A DNA stretch of 36,583 nucleotides, from the NCBI GenBank assembly GCA_966250375.1, contig CBINHE010000041.1, positions 1-36,583 on the forward strand, given 5' to 3'. This document shows positions 1-8,361 of the stretch, piece by piece (positions within the stretch are counted from its first letter, which is position 1; every line of letters begins with the position of its first letter). This stretch comes from CAMLDH01 sp966250375. GTDB lineage: Bacteria; Pseudomonadota; Gammaproteobacteria; Burkholderiales; Burkholderiaceae_D. Made by a program: the position numbers and the translations under genes. The notes below the pieces were generated by a model. That model was not told the DNA's origin and made no database searches. It worked only from the letters and a program-made list of their open reading frames with translations.

Positions 1-1
1 G

Positions 2-577
2 GATCGCTTTATTATCGGTGCGGTTCTGTCCATTTCTGCCGTGACTTACTACACGACGCCATTTGAAATAATTATGCGCCTGCTGGTTATGCCGAGTGCT
101 GTGGCCGGCGTGTGTTTTCCAATGTTCGCAGAACATGCAAAAAACAGGAATGTAGAAAAACTACGAGAGATTTTATGGAGGAGCAGCAAGTATGTATTTT
201 TATTGATGCTCTTCGCAGTAGGCATCATGTTTTTGTTTGCCGAGGATATTTTACGAATTTGGCTCAATGAAGAGTTTGCGCGCAACAGCGCAACCGTTCT
301 CAAAATATTGTCGGTCGGGGTTTTAATCAATGGCCTGGCGTACATTCCGTATTCTTTCGTACAAGGAATGGGCGAATCAAGAGTGACAGCCCAATTCCAT
401 TTATTTGAACTGGCTGTTTATCTGCCGGTGCTCTATGTTGCAATACATGCCTATGGCATCATCGGCGTTGCCGTCGCCTGGTGTATCAGGGTTACATTGG
501 ATGCGTATCTTTTATTTTCGTATTCCCACAAAAAATTAACGAATTTTCCGGCAGCCATCGCCACGGACATGCGATGA
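2..577 (+). CDS. Polysaccharide flippase (Wzx/MATE-like), C-terminal part
   Basis: The reading frame is open from base 2 and starts mid-protein with DRFIIG, so the 5' part lies outside the window; about 191 residues are visible. Hydrophobic segments alternate with short basic loops (for example around LLMLFAVGIMFLF and AVYLPVLYVAIHAYGIIGVAVAW). DRFIIG followed by a helix pair, plus a late helix pair after a short amphipathic stretch, is typical of oligosaccharide flippases of the MOP superfamily, which move lipid-linked sugar units across the inner membrane. This suggests the window begins at the end of an O-antigen or exopolysaccharide cluster. The stop at 575-577 overlaps an ATG at 574. Family assignment is fairly safe; the substrate is unknown. 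Confidence 0.8.
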   Translation, partial: DRFIIGAVLSISAVTYYTTPFEIIMRLLVMPSAVAGVCFPMFAEHAKNRNVEKLREILWRSSKYVFLLMLFAVGIMFLFAEDILRIWLNEEFARNSATVLKILSVGVLINGLAYIPYSFVQGMGESRVTAQFHLFELAVYLPVLYVAIHAYGIIGVAVAWCIRVTLDAYLLFSYSHKKLTNFPAAIATDMR

Positions 578-699
578 ATGGATACTCCTTCATCTATCCC
601 CGCTATAGCGGCCAAGCTTTGCAACACATCAAGTGGATGATGCGCGAACTGGCCGGTGGCATGATGGGGAAAAGCAGCAAGTCAAATCATCGCCGGTAG
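574..699 (+). CDS. Possible small or truncated ORF coupled to the flippase
   Basis: An ATG at 574 overlaps the flippase stop (ATGA), the usual arrangement of translationally coupled genes, and reads 41 residues beginning MNGYSFIYPRYSGQAL. I recognise no domain. It could be the surviving start of a gene of the polysaccharide cluster that was cut short, or chance. There is no other coding signal from 578 to 769, so this stretch may be decayed coding DNA at the cluster edge. Confidence 0.25.
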   Translation: MNGYSFIYPRYSGQALQHIKWMMRELAGGMMGKSSKSNHRR

Positions 700-769
700 A
701 ACGAACCTCTGGATCAGGCGGTTCCGGAATCATCTACCGAATTGACCGCAAGCGATTCGCCCCCCCCTG

Positions 770-1189
770 CTACCAGCCCATCACCCGCTGCAACGCAAAC
801 ACCCCCACCGGCATCAACGCAATCACCAGCACTGCAAACAACCCTATCGGCACACTTCCCGGACGCAGATTGAACCACGCGGTCGCACCAATCGCGCACA
901 GCGCATACACCAGTGAAAACCACAACACGGCCATTAAACCCAGCGAAACCGCCCCGCGCATTGAAAACGACATGCCGACCAAGGTCACAAGACTGATCGC
1001 CAATACCCCGCCCAGATAAGCAATCCAATGGAAGCTCTTCCAGCCGATCAGCGGCGGTTCATTGGGTGCGGCCGACTTCCTGATCGTCGCCTCTCGCTGC
1101 GCCAGAAAAATCAGCAGCGGATCGATTTCCCCGTAATGCAAAATGCCGGCGGTAGCAGCGGCCAGCAAATCTTCGCGTTTGACAGTCAT
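770..1189 (-). CDS. Small membrane protein, DUF2157-like N-terminus
   Basis: 139 residues. The N-terminal 35 residues (MTVKREDLLAAATAGIL, then a stretch rich in L, I and charged residues) resemble the cytoplasmic start of DUF2157-type membrane proteins. Hydrophobic segments follow at about residues 50-70, 75-103 and 112-135, so three helices are likely. DUF2157 proteins are commonly longer, so this may be a shortened relative; I see no continuation downstream of the stop. It is convergent with the flippase and divergent from glnS, with about 245 bp between its start and that of glnS. The function is unknown. Confidence 0.55.
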   Translation of the reverse strand: MTVKREDLLAAATAGILHYGEIDPLLIFLAQREATIRKSAAPNEPPLIGWKSFHWIAYLGGVLAISLVTLVGMSFSMRGAVSLGLMAVLWFSLVYALCAIGATAWFNLRPGSVPIGLFAVLVIALMPVGVFALQRVMGW

Positions 1190-1434
1190 TATTTACCCCT
1201 CGACTATTTGTTACACGTCTCCAATGGGCGAAAGGACACCGCTAACACACCACACCGCGCTTGGTCAACCCGCCCCCTTTGTGTATTTAAGCCAAATTTT
1301 CACTGCCGAATCATGAGGGAAATCAATTTCTGCGCACCCTTGGCTGGACCAAGCCTAGTAAAGGGCAAGAAACCATCCCGCTACGGTAAAATGGCCCTTG
1401 TCAATCCCTTCCTGCATTCTCCAAACACACACCA
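1190..1434. promoter_or_regulatory. Intergenic region upstream of glnS and the small membrane gene
   Basis: This 245-bp gap separates two divergent genes and must contain both promoters. I cannot fix -35 or -10 boxes with confidence. There is no clear Shine-Dalgarno sequence just before the glnS ATG (the preceding bases are ACACACACCA), so that start rests on protein similarity and the run of in-frame coding. Confidence 0.3.
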
Positions 1435-3180
1435 ATGAGCAACGACCGTCACGACAGCACGAGCAACGCACCGTCATCCAACTTCCTGCGCGGCATCATC
1501 GACAACGACCTCACCGTCGGCAAATACGCCAACCGCACCAACGCCAACGGCCACGTGCTACCGCAAGTGATCACCCGTTTCCCGCCGGAGCCGAACGGCT
1601 ATCTGCACATCGGCCACGCCAAATCGATCTGCCTCAACTTCGGCCTCGCGCGCGACTACGCCGGTCGCTGCCACATGCGCTTCGACGACACCAACCCGGA
1701 AAAAGAAGAACAGGAATACGTCGACACCATTCTCGACAGCGTCAAATGGCTAGGATTCGACTGGCAGCATGAAGGTCAGGATCACCTGTATTTCGCCAGC
1801 GACTACTTCGACCAGTTGTATACGATGGCCGAATACCTGATCACGTCCGGCCACGCGTATGTCGACAGCCAAAGCGCGGAAGAGATGACCGCCAATCGCG
1901 GCAACTTCGGCGAACCCGGCAAGAACTCGCGCTTCCGCGACCGCCCCGCCGCCGAATCGCTCGCCCTGTTCCGCCGCATGAAAGCCGGCGAATTCAAGGA
2001 CGGCGAACACATCGTGCGCGCCAAGATCGACATGGCCTCGCCCAACATGAACATGCGCGACCCCGCGATCTACCGCATCCGCCACGCGCATCACCACCGC
2101 ACCGGCGACAAGTGGTGCCTGTACCCGATGTACGACTACGCGCACCCGATCGAAGACGCGATTGAAAACATCACGCACTCGATCTGCACGCTGGAGTTCC
2201 AGGACCACCGCCCGTTCTACGACTGGCTGCTGGAGCACCTGGCCGAAGGCGGCTTCTTCAAAAAACCGCTACCGCAACAATACGAATTCGCGCGCCTCAA
2301 CGTCACCTACGTCGTCACCAGCAAGCGCAAGCTGCGCCAACTGGTGGAAGAAGGCATCGTCGACGGCTGGGATGACCCGCGCATGCCCACCATCGTCGGA
2401 CTGCGCCGCCGCGGCTTCACGCCGGAAGCGATCCAGTTGTTCTGCGAACGCAGCGGCGTCACCAAGTCCGACGGCTGGATCGACATCAGCTCGCTCGAAG
2501 GCTGCCTGCGCGAAGACCTCGACCCCAAGGCGCCGCGCGCCACCGCCGTGCTGAAACCGCTGAAACTCATCATCGACAATTTCCCGGAAAATCTCACGAC
2601 CGAATGCAGTTCCCCGATCCACCCGCACCACCCAGAACGCGGCCTGCGCACCTTCCCGATCAGCAAGGAACTGTGGATCGAAGCCGACGACTTCATGGAA
2701 GTGCCGAGCAAAGGCTACTTCCGGCTTTATCCCGGCAACAAGGTACGGCTGCGCTACGGGTATGTGGTCGAATGCACCGGCTGCGACAAGGATGCGGAGG
2801 GCAATGTAATTGCGGTGCATTGCAATTATTTCGCGGATAGCAAATCGGGGACTGAGGGTTCTGCGAATTACAAGGTCAAGGGGAATATCCACTGGGTCAG
2901 CATCGCGCATGCGCTGGAGGCGGAGGTGCGCTTGTATGACCGGTTGTTTACCGATCCGAATCCGGATGCGGGGGGGAAGGATTTCAAATCGGTGTTGAAT
3001 CCGAATGCGAAGGAAGTGGTGACGGCTTATCTGGAACCCGGGATGTCAAAGGCGATGCCGAATGAGAAGTTTCAGTTTGAGCGGCATGGGTATTTTGTGG
3101 CGGATCGGATTGACTCGAAGGCGGGGAAGCCGGTGTTTAATCGGGTGGTGACGTTGAAAGACTCGTGGGCGAAAAATTGA
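1435..3180 (+). CDS. glnS: Glutaminyl-tRNA synthetase
   Basis: 581 residues, slightly longer than the E. coli enzyme (about 554). It charges tRNA-Gln with glutamine in the cytoplasm. Class I signatures are clear: HIGH at about residues 58-61 in PEPNGYLHIGHAK and a KMSKR-type loop VVTSKRK at about 293-299. The GlnRS anticodon-binding beta-barrels follow to the end. It stands alone, without a co-transcribed translation gene, and its last 16 bases overlap the preferred GTG start of the following methyltransferase. Oddly, third codon positions are mostly C up to about base 2760 and then mostly G or T to the stop (see findings), as if the last 135 codons came from another lineage. All family motifs are intact, so it should be functional. 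Confidence 0.97.
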   Translation: MSNDRHDSTSNAPSSNFLRGIIDNDLTVGKYANRTNANGHVLPQVITRFPPEPNGYLHIGHAKSICLNFGLARDYAGRCHMRFDDTNPEKEEQEYVDTILDSVKWLGFDWQHEGQDHLYFASDYFDQLYTMAEYLITSGHAYVDSQSAEEMTANRGNFGEPGKNSRFRDRPAAESLALFRRMKAGEFKDGEHIVRAKIDMASPNMNMRDPAIYRIRHAHHHRTGDKWCLYPMYDYAHPIEDAIENITHSICTLEFQDHRPFYDWLLEHLAEGGFFKKPLPQQYEFARLNVTYVVTSKRKLRQLVEEGIVDGWDDPRMPTIVGLRRRGFTPEAIQLFCERSGVTKSDGWIDISSLEGCLREDLDPKAPRATAVLKPLKLIIDNFPENLTTECSSPIHPHHPERGLRTFPISKELWIEADDFMEVPSKGYFRLYPGNKVRLRYGYVVECTGCDKDAEGNVIAVHCNYFADSKSGTEGSANYKVKGNIHWVSIAHALEAEVRLYDRLFTDPNPDAGGKDFKSVLNPNAKEVVTAYLEPGMSKAMPNEKFQFERHGYFVADRIDSKAGKPVFNRVVTLKDSWAKN

Positions 3181-4034
3181 TAGTGCAAAAAAACATCATA
3201 GACCATGTTAACGCTGAGGCCCCCCCTAAAATTCAGATCACTCCATTTTTGAAGTGGGCAGGTGGCAAACGCTGGCTGGCCGAGAAACTTGCAGCGTTAG
3301 CTACCGAAACCGGTTTTGTACGCTACATAGAACCTTTTTTGGGAAGCGGAGCGGTTTTTTTTCGTCTCGAGCCAGTAAGCGCGATCCTTTCTGATTCGAA
3401 TCAAGAGTTGATCAACGCTTATCGAGCACTCAAAGAAGACTTTTCTAGTGTTTTCGTATTGTTGCAGGAACACCAGCGTCATCATTCCACGGATTATTAC
3501 TACAAAATGCGGTCTTATCGGCCTCGTTGCGAATTTAGACAAGCGGCTCGATTCATTTATCTAAATAGGACATGTTGGAACGGCCTTTACCGCGTCAATT
3601 TGAGCGGTGAGTTTAACGTCCCTAAAGGAACAAAGGAGACCGTCCTATTAGACTCCGACAATTGGAATTTAGTATCGCGGCTTCTTCAAAACGCAGAACT
3701 CCGTGTTTCTGATTTCGAGGAAGTTATCGACTCAGCGAAGTCTGGCGATTTTATTTTTTCTGACCCACCTTACACAGTGAAACATAACTTCAACGGATTT
3801 ATAAAATACAATGAAAAAATATTTTCTTGGGAAGATCAAATTCGGTTACGTGACTCGTTGTTAAGCGCATGCAGAAGAGGAGCCAAAGTAGTGGTCACAA
3901 ACGCCAATCACTCCTCAATCCAAACTCTGTACTCGCAAAATTTCAACTTAAGGTCTCTTACTAGACAAAGTGTTTTGGCCGGTGACGTCAATTATCGTGG
4001 CAAATTTGAAGAACTTTTAATCTCCTGTATATAA
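3165..4034 (+). CDS. Dam-family DNA adenine-N6 methyltransferase (D12 class)
   Basis: 289 residues from a GTG at 3165. The family is clear from motif X FLKWAGGK (about 28-35), the SAM-binding motif EPFLGSG (56-62), the catalytic DPPY (200-203) and the C-terminal RGKFEELLI. It should methylate adenine N6 in a short DNA target; the target cannot be read from the sequence. The start is uncertain: an in-frame GTG at 3183, just after the glnS stop, would give a protein six residues shorter, and neither has a strong ribosome site. Base composition is clearly more AT-rich than glnS, suggesting transfer. It precedes the DGQHR-HEPN gene by 71 bp on the same strand. No cognate restriction enzyme of ordinary type is visible, so it is either part of a two-gene system with its neighbour or an orphan methylase. 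Confidence 0.93.
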   Translation: MGEKLIVQKNIIDHVNAEAPPKIQITPFLKWAGGKRWLAEKLAALATETGFVRYIEPFLGSGAVFFRLEPVSAILSDSNQELINAYRALKEDFSSVFVLLQEHQRHHSTDYYYKMRSYRPRCEFRQAARFIYLNRTCWNGLYRVNLSGEFNVPKGTKETVLLDSDNWNLVSRLLQNAELRVSDFEEVIDSAKSGDFIFSDPPYTVKHNFNGFIKYNEKIFSWEDQIRLRDSLLSACRRGAKVVVTNANHSSIQTLYSQNFNLRSLTRQSVLAGDVNYRGKFEELLISCI

Positions 4035-4105
4035 GAACCGGCCATGCGCACCGGCTCTCATAATCCAAAATTTAAAATCGAAAAACTCCGCAAACAGGAA
4101 CACGT

Positions 4106-6424
4106 ATGCTGTCTAGCTTACAGGCAATCGATGCACTTCAAGGACTAGCAAGATCCAAAGCACGCGAAGTGCTTCATCGCTCAATCAAACCGTCTGAACT
4201 AGATAATTACATCAACGACGGATGGAGTTTCTCTCGCAAAAATAAGACGACAGTTCGTATCGTCAAACCGAAATCGCCAACATCACTGTTTCGTGATCAT
4301 GTCTGGTGTTTACTCTACAAGCTGAGGTTTGAATACCTATCAGATGAAAACGGAATATTCATAGAGGCCACAAACGTCAGCCTTGGAGCGTCGTCAAGAC
4401 CACAATTTGATGTGGTGGCAATTGGTGATGAAGTTATAGTGGGAATACGCTGCCTAACAGTTGAAGATATCACAAAGTCCGGTCAAATCAAAAAGGCCGT
4501 TGAGAGTCTGTCCAACGCCAGAGAAAATTTGGCAAGAACAGCACACGCAACATTCCCGAAAGAACAAAAAAGAATAACAGTATCCCTACTTTTTACATGC
4601 GGACTTAGTATTTCGGAACAAGAGCGCGCTAAGGCAAAAGAACTAAACGTCATTTTTTTTGATGAAAAGGATTTGGACTATTACGAAAAACTGACTGGGC
4701 ACCTCGGACCCGCGGCAAAGTATCAACTCTTCGCTGATATTTTGCCGGGTAAGGCAATACCAGGTTTACACATCCGAGTTCCTGCTGTTAAAACCAAGAT
4801 GGGAAACTCCACTTGTTACAGCTTCCCAATTTCGCCAGAATACTTGTTGAAGATCGCATACGTTTCGCATAGAACCAAAGGAAAAGCGTCTGACGTAAAT
4901 ACTTACCAACGCATGATAAGTAAAAGTCGTCTCTCAAACATAAAGGAATACATATCAAATTTAGGGGTGTTCCCTACAAGCATAGTTGTTAATCTCGAAA
5001 AGTCACGCCTAAGGTTCGAGAAAATCAAACAAGAGCACGCGAAGGATGAAGAGGAAATGAGCGGTACGTTAGGATGGCTCGATATTCGCCCTGCGTATAA
5101 ATCGGCATGGATTATCGATGGCCAACACAGGCTTTTTTCATATTCAGGTCATGAATTGGCAGCCTCAAGTCATCTGTCAGTTTTAGCGTTTGAAGGGCTG
5201 CAAGCTAGTAAGCAGGCTCAACTTTTCGTCGACATAAACGCAAAACAAAAAAGCGTCAAGCCATCTTTACTGCAAGAGCTGTATTCCGAGCTACATTGGG
5301 ATGCGGAAGATCCACCTACCAGAGTGCGTGCGATAGTATCTAAAGCCATTCAGGTATTAGACATAGATCGCGATTCGCCTTTACACAATCGAATTCAAAC
5401 CGCTGACTCTATAAAAGATCACTTGCGCTGCATTAGCTTAGCAAGCATTTTCTCTGCAATCGAGAAAAAGGGATTTCATATCGCCTCAGAAAACAAAGGA
5501 CATGTGATCGAATATGGACCTCTATGGGCTGGCGAAAATGAAGCCACCCTTGAACGAACCGTATATATATTAAAAAACTGGTTTAATGTAGTTAATAGCT
5601 TCGCGAAACAGTGGTGGGATATGGGTTCTGGCGATGGTGGTGGCTTAGCCATGAATGACGGCATTACGACTTGCCTAAATGTGTTACGTAGCGTGTTCTC
5701 TTATCTAGAAGAATCAGGGAAAAAGTTAATCCGAGACACAAATGAAAGGGTTTGGAAGGCTCTTGAACCGTATGCAAACTGCCTCGGTGAGTATCTCGGT
5801 AGTCTGAACTCGGAGGACCGGAAACGGTTCCGAGATCTACGGGGAGTACAAGGCCAAACCGCGCGGACACGTCGCTGTCAACAAGCAATAAGAAATCAGT
5901 TTTCTGACTTTAATCCGAAGGGACTCGATGATTTTTTAAAGTTAGAAAAGGAACAAACTAATCTCAAGGCAAAGGAAATTATCGATCGTATCGAGGTCAC
6001 TTTGAAAGGCTACATTCTGGAAGAATTGAGAAATGAGTATGGGAACAAGGAAAATGAGTGGTTCGTTGAAGGTGTCCCTCAAAGCGTTCGGCTTGAAGTA
6101 ATGAACCGGTACGAGAAAGACAATCGCAAGAGAGGTGCCCCAGAGCACTATTTTGAGTTAATTGATTACAGAAAAATAGCCTTCGAAAATTGGGAATTAT
6201 TTGAACCAGTACTAGCTTATGGAAAAAGTGGAAATAAAGAAAAAAGAACAAAATGGATGGTAACGCTTAACGAGCAACGAAATATCGTAGCTCACCCTTC
6301 ATCAGCTGTCTCACTATCACTCGAACAGCTATCTGAGCTAGAAGGATATGAGTGCTGGCTAAAAGATCAATTATCGGGCTCGGACCAAAGCAGCCCTATA
6401 GCGGTTGCCAATACTGCTGAATAA
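4106..6424 (+). CDS. DndB-like DGQHR protein with decayed PD-(D/E)xK-like N-terminus and C-terminal HEPN-like region
   Basis: 772 residues; ATG at 4106 is preceded by AGGA at good spacing. Three regions are visible. (1) About 60-190: FRDHVWCLLYKLRF, then QFDVVAIGDEVIVGIRCLT, the fold pattern of a PD-(D/E)xK nuclease where the usual IECK reads IRCL, so catalytic Glu and Lys seem lost (R115, L117) while D102 remains. (2) About 210-530: the DGQHR motif at 338-342 in WIIDGQHRLFSYSG and FVDINAKQKSVKPSLLQEL at 374-392, both hallmarks of the DndB/DGQHR family. (3) About 610-755: helical, with RNIVAH (R725, H730) matching the HEPN Rx4-6H signature seen in many RNases of defence and toxin systems. It is AT-rich like the methyltransferase before it. 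DndB itself is a regulator in phosphorothioate systems, but no dndACDE genes are here. The function is inferred only; a defence role with the methylase is my preferred reading. Confidence 0.85.
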   Translation: MLSSLQAIDALQGLARSKAREVLHRSIKPSELDNYINDGWSFSRKNKTTVRIVKPKSPTSLFRDHVWCLLYKLRFEYLSDENGIFIEATNVSLGASSRPQFDVVAIGDEVIVGIRCLTVEDITKSGQIKKAVESLSNARENLARTAHATFPKEQKRITVSLLFTCGLSISEQERAKAKELNVIFFDEKDLDYYEKLTGHLGPAAKYQLFADILPGKAIPGLHIRVPAVKTKMGNSTCYSFPISPEYLLKIAYVSHRTKGKASDVNTYQRMISKSRLSNIKEYISNLGVFPTSIVVNLEKSRLRFEKIKQEHAKDEEEMSGTLGWLDIRPAYKSAWIIDGQHRLFSYSGHELAASSHLSVLAFEGLQASKQAQLFVDINAKQKSVKPSLLQELYSELHWDAEDPPTRVRAIVSKAIQVLDIDRDSPLHNRIQTADSIKDHLRCISLASIFSAIEKKGFHIASENKGHVIEYGPLWAGENEATLERTVYILKNWFNVVNSFAKQWWDMGSGDGGGLAMNDGITTCLNVLRSVFSYLEESGKKLIRDTNERVWKALEPYANCLGEYLGSLNSEDRKRFRDLRGVQGQTARTRRCQQAIRNQFSDFNPKGLDDFLKLEKEQTNLKAKEIIDRIEVTLKGYILEELRNEYGNKENEWFVEGVPQSVRLEVMNRYEKDNRKRGAPEHYFELIDYRKIAFENWELFEPVLAYGKSGNKEKRTKWMVTLNEQRNIVAHPSSAVSLSLEQLSELEGYECWLKDQLSGSDQSSPIAVANTAE

Positions 6425-6466
6425 GGCTGTAGCACAAGCATAGTCCGGTTCAAGCGATACGTTAAA

Positions 6467-6532
6467 CGTGTAGGGCACATCGCCATCCGCCGCATGCTTT
6501 AAACATCCGGCGAGTTACAACCCGCCTACGAA
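6467..6532. repeat. Degenerate REP-like hairpin remnant
   Basis: In the 212-bp gap after the DGQHR gene, GTGTAGGGCACATCGCC and, some 30 bp on, GGCGAGTTACAACCCGCCTACG form an imperfect inverted pair resembling the GTAGGGCGGAT...CCGCCCTAC repeats common in proteobacteria. Both arms have many mismatches, so it is at best a decayed copy. I see nothing else in 6425-6636. Confidence 0.3.
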
Positions 6533-6636
6533 TTCTGTTAATTGAATTAAAGGATTCAGCATCGGTTTAATTTGATGCCTCAAGCAATAAGCTGCCTCCC
6601 TTTAACTTGCTCCCTGCCCTGCTCTTTTCATTGGCA

Positions 6637-7452
6637 TCAAGATTTGCGAACGCCGATTGTCACCAGATAATCGCGCGGCATCGCTACCCCCAAGTCCGTT
6701 TTAAAGCCCTCATGGTAGGCGATGAAATCCTGCTTCAGGCTGTCATAGCGCTGTGGATCAAGGGTTGCCGCCAGCGTCTTGGTTGGTCCGTAGCCGGATA
6801 CGAACATTTCCCAAACCGCTTCACCGCTTGGTTCGCGCAGTACCGTGGTGCCGGTCTCGAAATGCAGGTCAAAACTCGGACCGAGAAGCTGCTGCACGCG
6901 CTCCCTGCTGCCCCATTCGAACGGTGACGGCGGCGCAGGCGATGCAGGCGCGGCCATGTAGTTTTTCATGACCTTGAACAATCCTGCGATCGTGCCATCG
7001 GGCGGCCAGGTTGTCAGGCCGATCCGGCCGCCTGGTTTGCAGACCCGCGATAACTCGGCGGCGGCAGCGTCCGGATTGCTGACGAACATGACCCCGAATG
7101 TTGAAATCACCGCGTCAAACGTCTTGTTTTCAAAAGCAAGTGCTTCAGCATCTCCCAGTTGAAAATCGATCGTCAATTGCTCGGCAGCGGCGTATGCCTT
7201 GGCGGCTTCGATGAGATCGAAACCGATGTCAATGCCGGTCACCTGCACACTTCGGGCAGCAATCCGGCGCGCAGTCCAGCCGGTACCTGTCGCCACATCG
7301 AGGATGTGTTCTGCCGGTTGAGGGTTCAGGCGAATCACACAATGCTCGATCGCATCGGCGATGGTCGCGCTGATTTTGTCGTAACTCGATCCTCCGCTAT
7401 TCCAGATGGCGGCCGCTCTCAGATTGTGCGGCTGGATAATTTCCGCATTCAT
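6637..7452 (-). CDS. SAM-dependent class I methyltransferase (UbiE/methyltransf_11 type)
   Basis: 271 residues from the ATG at 7452, chosen because AAAAGGAT lies about 7 bases upstream; an in-frame start 20 codons earlier has no ribosome site. SAM motif I is ILDVATGTGWTARRIA, followed by an acidic strand-2 end (VTGIDIGFDLIEAAK), motif II LGDAEALAFENKTFDAVIS and post-motif LSRVCKPGGRIGLTTW. This arrangement is shared by UbiE/COQ5-like small-molecule methyltransferases. The C-terminal half carries no diagnostic substrate motif. It is a single gene, convergent with the DGQHR gene and unrelated in composition to that AT-rich block. The substrate is unknown. Confidence 0.85.
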   Translation of the reverse strand: MNAEIIQPHNLRAAAIWNSGGSSYDKISATIADAIEHCVIRLNPQPAEHILDVATGTGWTARRIAARSVQVTGIDIGFDLIEAAKAYAAAEQLTIDFQLGDAEALAFENKTFDAVISTFGVMFVSNPDAAAAELSRVCKPGGRIGLTTWPPDGTIAGLFKVMKNYMAAPASPAPPSPFEWGSRERVQQLLGPSFDLHFETGTTVLREPSGEAVWEMFVSGYGPTKTLAATLDPQRYDSLKQDFIAYHEGFKTDLGVAMPRDYLVTIGVRKS

Positions 7453-7541
7453 ATTGCATCCTTTTAAAAATGACGTTGCTTTGAAGCCAAACATGTTGTC
7501 TTCGTACGGCAAAGAAAAAAAAGCCGCAGGGCACTGGTTGG

Positions 7542-7635
7542 CGAATGTCCTTTTACGCTATCAAGATAGGACTGGAAGGCAGAGACGGTTTGAGGAATAA
7601 CAAATAGCCTGAGGAATTGGTAAAACGGACATTCG
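7542..7635. repeat. Inverted repeat CGAATGTCC...GGACATTCG
   Basis: CGAATGTCCTTTTAC (7542-7556) and GTAAAACGGACATTCG (7620-7635) are inverted copies differing by one inserted base, 63 bp apart. The gap between the methyltransferase and cytochrome b561 (7453-7755) otherwise holds no gene I can support. It may be a small mobile palindromic element or a large hairpin. Confidence 0.4.
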
Positions 7636-7755
7636 GCGGAAAGCGTTTCGTTTCCAAACAATACGGACAGAAATCCCGACCGGACAGTTGCGCATCGGCC
7701 CGCGTTCAAAGTATCGACCGTTGCCATTACAGGCGCACGCCCCGCACAGCCCACG

Positions 7756-8361
7756 TCATTCGCGCCCGCCCGGCCACATGCGGTGGAAAACCCGATCCTT
7801 GTCTACGATCCGATGCTTGAGCGCGGCGAGCACATGCAGTGCGATCAAGGCCACGAGCAGGTAGGAGGTATAGACGTGGATGCTGTTGAACACGCGGTAG
7901 ATTGCCCTGTCTTCCCATCCCAGGATCGGCAACGGCACACCGAAGTAGGTTACGCCGAACTTGGTGAAATTAGACGCGATGAATCCGCTCAACGGCATCA
8001 CGATGATGCATGCATAGAGCAGAAAATGGGTCAGTCGGGCCGCGCGCTGCTGCCACTGCGGCATGGTCGCCGGCAGGGCCGATGGTGGATGGGTGATACG
8101 CCATATGACGCGTATTGCGATCAGCAATGCGGCAGTAACGCCGATCGACTTGTGCAAATTGTAAAAGTAGGCGCGCTCGGGCATTCCCCTGGGAATGTCG
8201 TCCATGTACCAGCCAAGTCCGATCAGCACCAGCAAAAACAGCGCAATCGTCCAGTGCAGCAGCATTGCGATGCCGGAATATCTGCCGGAAGATGGCTGCG
8301 CTTGTGCATCCTGCTTGCCGGTTCGACGGGCCTGCGCGTGGTTCCATGCATTTTTCACCAC
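7756..8361 (-). CDS. Cytochrome b561 family membrane protein
   Basis: 201 residues, starting at GTG 8361 with GGAG five bases upstream, directly after the stop of the beta-propeller gene. Four hydrophobic helices are visible. Histidines positioned for two b hemes lie in LLHWTIA (H36), NLHKSIG (H70), RLTHFLLY (H112) and IHVYTSYLLVALIALH (H162, H176). The family shuttles electrons across or within the inner membrane, usually from quinol or to a periplasmic partner. As the last gene of the PQQ-dehydrogenase operon, it may link the cytochrome c or the dehydrogenase branch to the quinone pool; this link is inference from position. Confidence 0.88.
   Translation of the reverse strand: MVKNAWNHAQARRTGKQDAQAQPSSGRYSGIAMLLHWTIALFLLVLIGLGWYMDDIPRGMPERAYFYNLHKSIGVTAALLIAIRVIWRITHPPSALPATMPQWQQRAARLTHFLLYACIIVMPLSGFIASNFTKFGVTYFGVPLPILGWEDRAIYRVFNSIHVYTSYLLVALIALHVLAALKHRIVDKDRVFHRMWPGGRE

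Noticed and set aside
4106..6424. Assigning the DGQHR gene to a phosphorothioate (Dnd) operon
   Set aside because: No dndA, dndC, dndD or dndE is adjacent, and the domain layout differs from DndB.
7464..7754. Minus-strand frame of 96 codons between the methyltransferase and cytochrome b561
   Set aside because: No domain, no ribosome site, and it spans an inverted repeat; it looks non-coding.
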